64,000 bases of DNA from Flavobacterium hibernum (lineage in GTDB: Bacteria > Bacteroidota > Bacteroidia > Flavobacteriales > Flavobacteriaceae), in assembly GCF_000832125.1 (NCBI RefSeq), contig NZ_JPRK01000015.1, positions 62,001-126,000 on the forward strand, given 5' to 3'. Numbering within the stretch: position 1 is the stretch's first letter; every line of letters starts with the position of its first letter. This document shows, one piece after another, positions 62,654 through 64,000 of the stretch. The position numbers and the translations under genes are program-made. Under the pieces are notes generated by a model, which searched no databases, was not told the DNA's origin, and saw only the letters and a program-made list of their open reading frames with translations.

Positions 62654-64000
62654 ATGAGAACTAGTATTTTAAAATTCATGTTAGTCGCTTGTCTTTTGTT
62701 TGGATGGACAACTGCCTCGGCTCAAATGATTAAAACCAAAACACCAGCACGTGCAAAAGGACAACAAGATGTTTTGCGTTTAGCAACTGCTCCAATCCCA
62801 ACAGTTCGTGTAGCATTTATTGGTTTAGGAATGCGTGGACCGGGAGCTGTAGAGCGTATGACGCATATACCGGGTGTAGAAATCGTGGCACTTTGCGATA
62901 TGACCCAGAAAAACACACAATCGGCAAACGAAATTTTAACAAAAGCTGGACTTCCTAAAGCGCAAGAATTTTTTGGAGATGAAAATGCATGGAAAAAAGT
63001 AACTGCATTACCAAATGTCGATTTAGTATACATTGCTACAGATTGGAAACACCATGCATTAATTGGTGTTCAAGCTATGAAAGATGGAAAACACGTTGCT
63101 ATTGAAGTTCCGGGTGCGATGACAATGAAAGAAATCTGGGATCTTATTGATACATCAGAAAAAACACGTAAACACTGTATGCAACTTGAAAATTGCGTTT
63201 ATGATTTCTTTGAATTGACTACTTTAAATATGGCGCAACAAGGTTTATTTGGAGAAATTCTTCATGCAGAAGGTTCTTATATTCACGGTCTTCAACCTTT
63301 TTGGGGAGAATACTGGAACAACTGGAGAATGGATTACAACATCAAACACCGTGGAGATATCTATGCAACACACGGTATGGGACCAGCTTGTCAGGCTTTA
63401 AACATTCACCGTGGCGATAAAATGAATTTCTTGGTTTCTATGGATACTAAAGCCGTTGGAAATCCTGCTTACATCAAAGAAAAATCTGGTCAGGATATTA
63501 AAGACTTTAGAAATGGAGATCACACAATGACTATGATTCGTACTGAAAACGGAAAAACAATCCAAATTCAACACGACGTTACTTCGCCTCGCCCATATAG
63601 CAGAATGTACCAATTAAGCGGAACAAAAGGTTTTGCAAACAAATATCCGTTAGAAGGTTATGCTTTAGATGGTAAGGAATTAGGAGATGACGTAAAACCA
63701 AATCACGAAAAATTAAGCGCACACTCATTCGTTCCTGAAGAAGTTAAAAAAGCTTTGATGGAAAAATACAAACACCCAATTGTAAAAAATATCGAAGAGC
63801 AAGCTAAAAAAGTGGGTGGTCACGGCGGAATGGATTTCGTAATGGACTATCGTTTGATTCACTGTTTACAAAAAGGACTTCCGTTAGATATGGATGTTTA
63901 TGATTTAGCAGAATGGTCTTGTCTAGGTCCATTAACAGAAATCTCACTTGACAACGGTTCTGCGCCGGTAGAAATTCCAGATTTCACTCGTGGAGGCTGG
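62654..64000 (+). CDS. GH109 alpha-N-acetylgalactosaminidase, C-terminus beyond the window
   Basis: An ATG at 62654 opens 449 codons with no stop before base 64000. A signal sequence (about 1-24, VACLLFGWTTASAQ) precedes the NAD-binding fold: VAFIGLGMRGPGAVERM (glycines 57-62) and ALCDM (Asp about 82). EVPGAMTMKE and HRGDIYATHGMGPACQALNI hold the residues typical of the NAD-dependent GH109 mechanism, and VEIPDFTRGGW is close to the usual C-terminus, so only few residues are missing. GH109 enzymes release terminal alpha-linked GalNAc, as in blood-group A. A Gfo/Idh/MocA oxidoreductase of another function is less likely given the motifs and locus. Confidence 0.88.
   Translation, partial: MRTSILKFMLVACLLFGWTTASAQMIKTKTPARAKGQQDVLRLATAPIPTVRVAFIGLGMRGPGAVERMTHIPGVEIVALCDMTQKNTQSANEILTKAGLPKAQEFFGDENAWKKVTALPNVDLVYIATDWKHHALIGVQAMKDGKHVAIEVPGAMTMKEIWDLIDTSEKTRKHCMQLENCVYDFFELTTLNMAQQGLFGEILHAEGSYIHGLQPFWGEYWNNWRMDYNIKHRGDIYATHGMGPACQALNIHRGDKMNFLVSMDTKAVGNPAYIKEKSGQDIKDFRNGDHTMTMIRTENGKTIQIQHDVTSPRPYSRMYQLSGTKGFANKYPLEGYALDGKELGDDVKPNHEKLSAHSFVPEEVKKALMEKYKHPIVKNIEEQAKKVGGHGGMDFVMDYRLIHCLQKGLPLDMDVYDLAEWSCLGPLTEISLDNGSAPVEIPDFTRGGW

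Overview
This 64 kb window looks like chromosomal DNA of a Flavobacterium-like member of the Bacteroidota. The evidence is low GC, the near absence of Shine-Dalgarno sites, several matches to the Bacteroidota -7 promoter element TAnnTTTG, SusC/SusD pairs, a protease with a type IX secretion sorting tail, and many domain families typical of Flavobacteriaceae. I see no tRNA, rRNA, insertion sequence, CRISPR array or prophage.

Bases 1-29000 are mostly housekeeping and small accessory genes. They begin with a GH88 gene cut by the left edge, a DUF2809 membrane protein, an ABC exporter, the dITP/XTP pyrophosphatase rdgB and a DEAD-box RNA helicase. A group of envelope genes follows: a carboxypeptidase-regulatory-domain protein, a small cupin, a 36-residue basic protein, an OprO/OprP-type porin and a sulfatase. 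Next are pepD, a DUF3810 putative metalloprotease, an ECF sigma factor with a membrane partner, a PlsC-type acyltransferase, a NUDIX hydrolase and DUF4268. The operon mnmA - S8 protease - nitronate monooxygenase-like enzyme - small secreted protein comes next, then a MORN/TPR pair, a fasciclin lipoprotein and pyrG-yidC. A tandem repeat of about 103 bp lies upstream of pyrG.

Bases 29000-64000 form one large carbohydrate-use region. A leftward operon encodes a galactokinase-like GHMP kinase, a nucleotidyltransferase, an FucP-like sugar/H+ symporter and a fusion of glucosamine-6-phosphate deaminase with a PIG-L-type deacetylase. A LacI-family regulator is divergent from it. To the right are two SusC/SusD systems. 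The first is followed by an arylsulfotransferase-like lipoprotein, a TsdA-like diheme cytochrome c, a GH123/DUF6067-like protein, a DUF5107-TPR protein, an M1 aminopeptidase and a GH110 alpha-1,3-galactosidase. The second is followed by a DUF5077/DUF3472 protein and a GH109 alpha-N-acetylgalactosaminidase that runs off the right edge.

The most striking feature is a regulatory module present three times: before the kinase operon (shared with lacI), before susC1 and before susC2. Each copy has the same two 14-bp operators (TGTGCTCGAGAACA and TGTGTTCGAGCACA) with centres 23 bp apart. Then come 15-16 bp, a TTG -33 element, exactly 20 bp and TAGTTTCG as the -7 element. The operators have the central CG usual for LacI-family sites but lie upstream of the -33 element, a position that suggests activation. 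The module ties uptake, glycan cleavage (alpha-Gal, alpha-GalNAc and perhaps beta-GalNAc) and intracellular hexose/hexosamine processing into one predicted regulon. A plausible target is a glycan bearing terminal Gal and GalNAc, such as a glycoprotein or glycolipid; this is inference.

Intergenic regions carry three families of repeats: GTCATTTCGACGAAGGAG-type palindromes, CCACAGATT-type or CGCCACGAATTC-type inverted repeats, and short tracts with an 8-base period.
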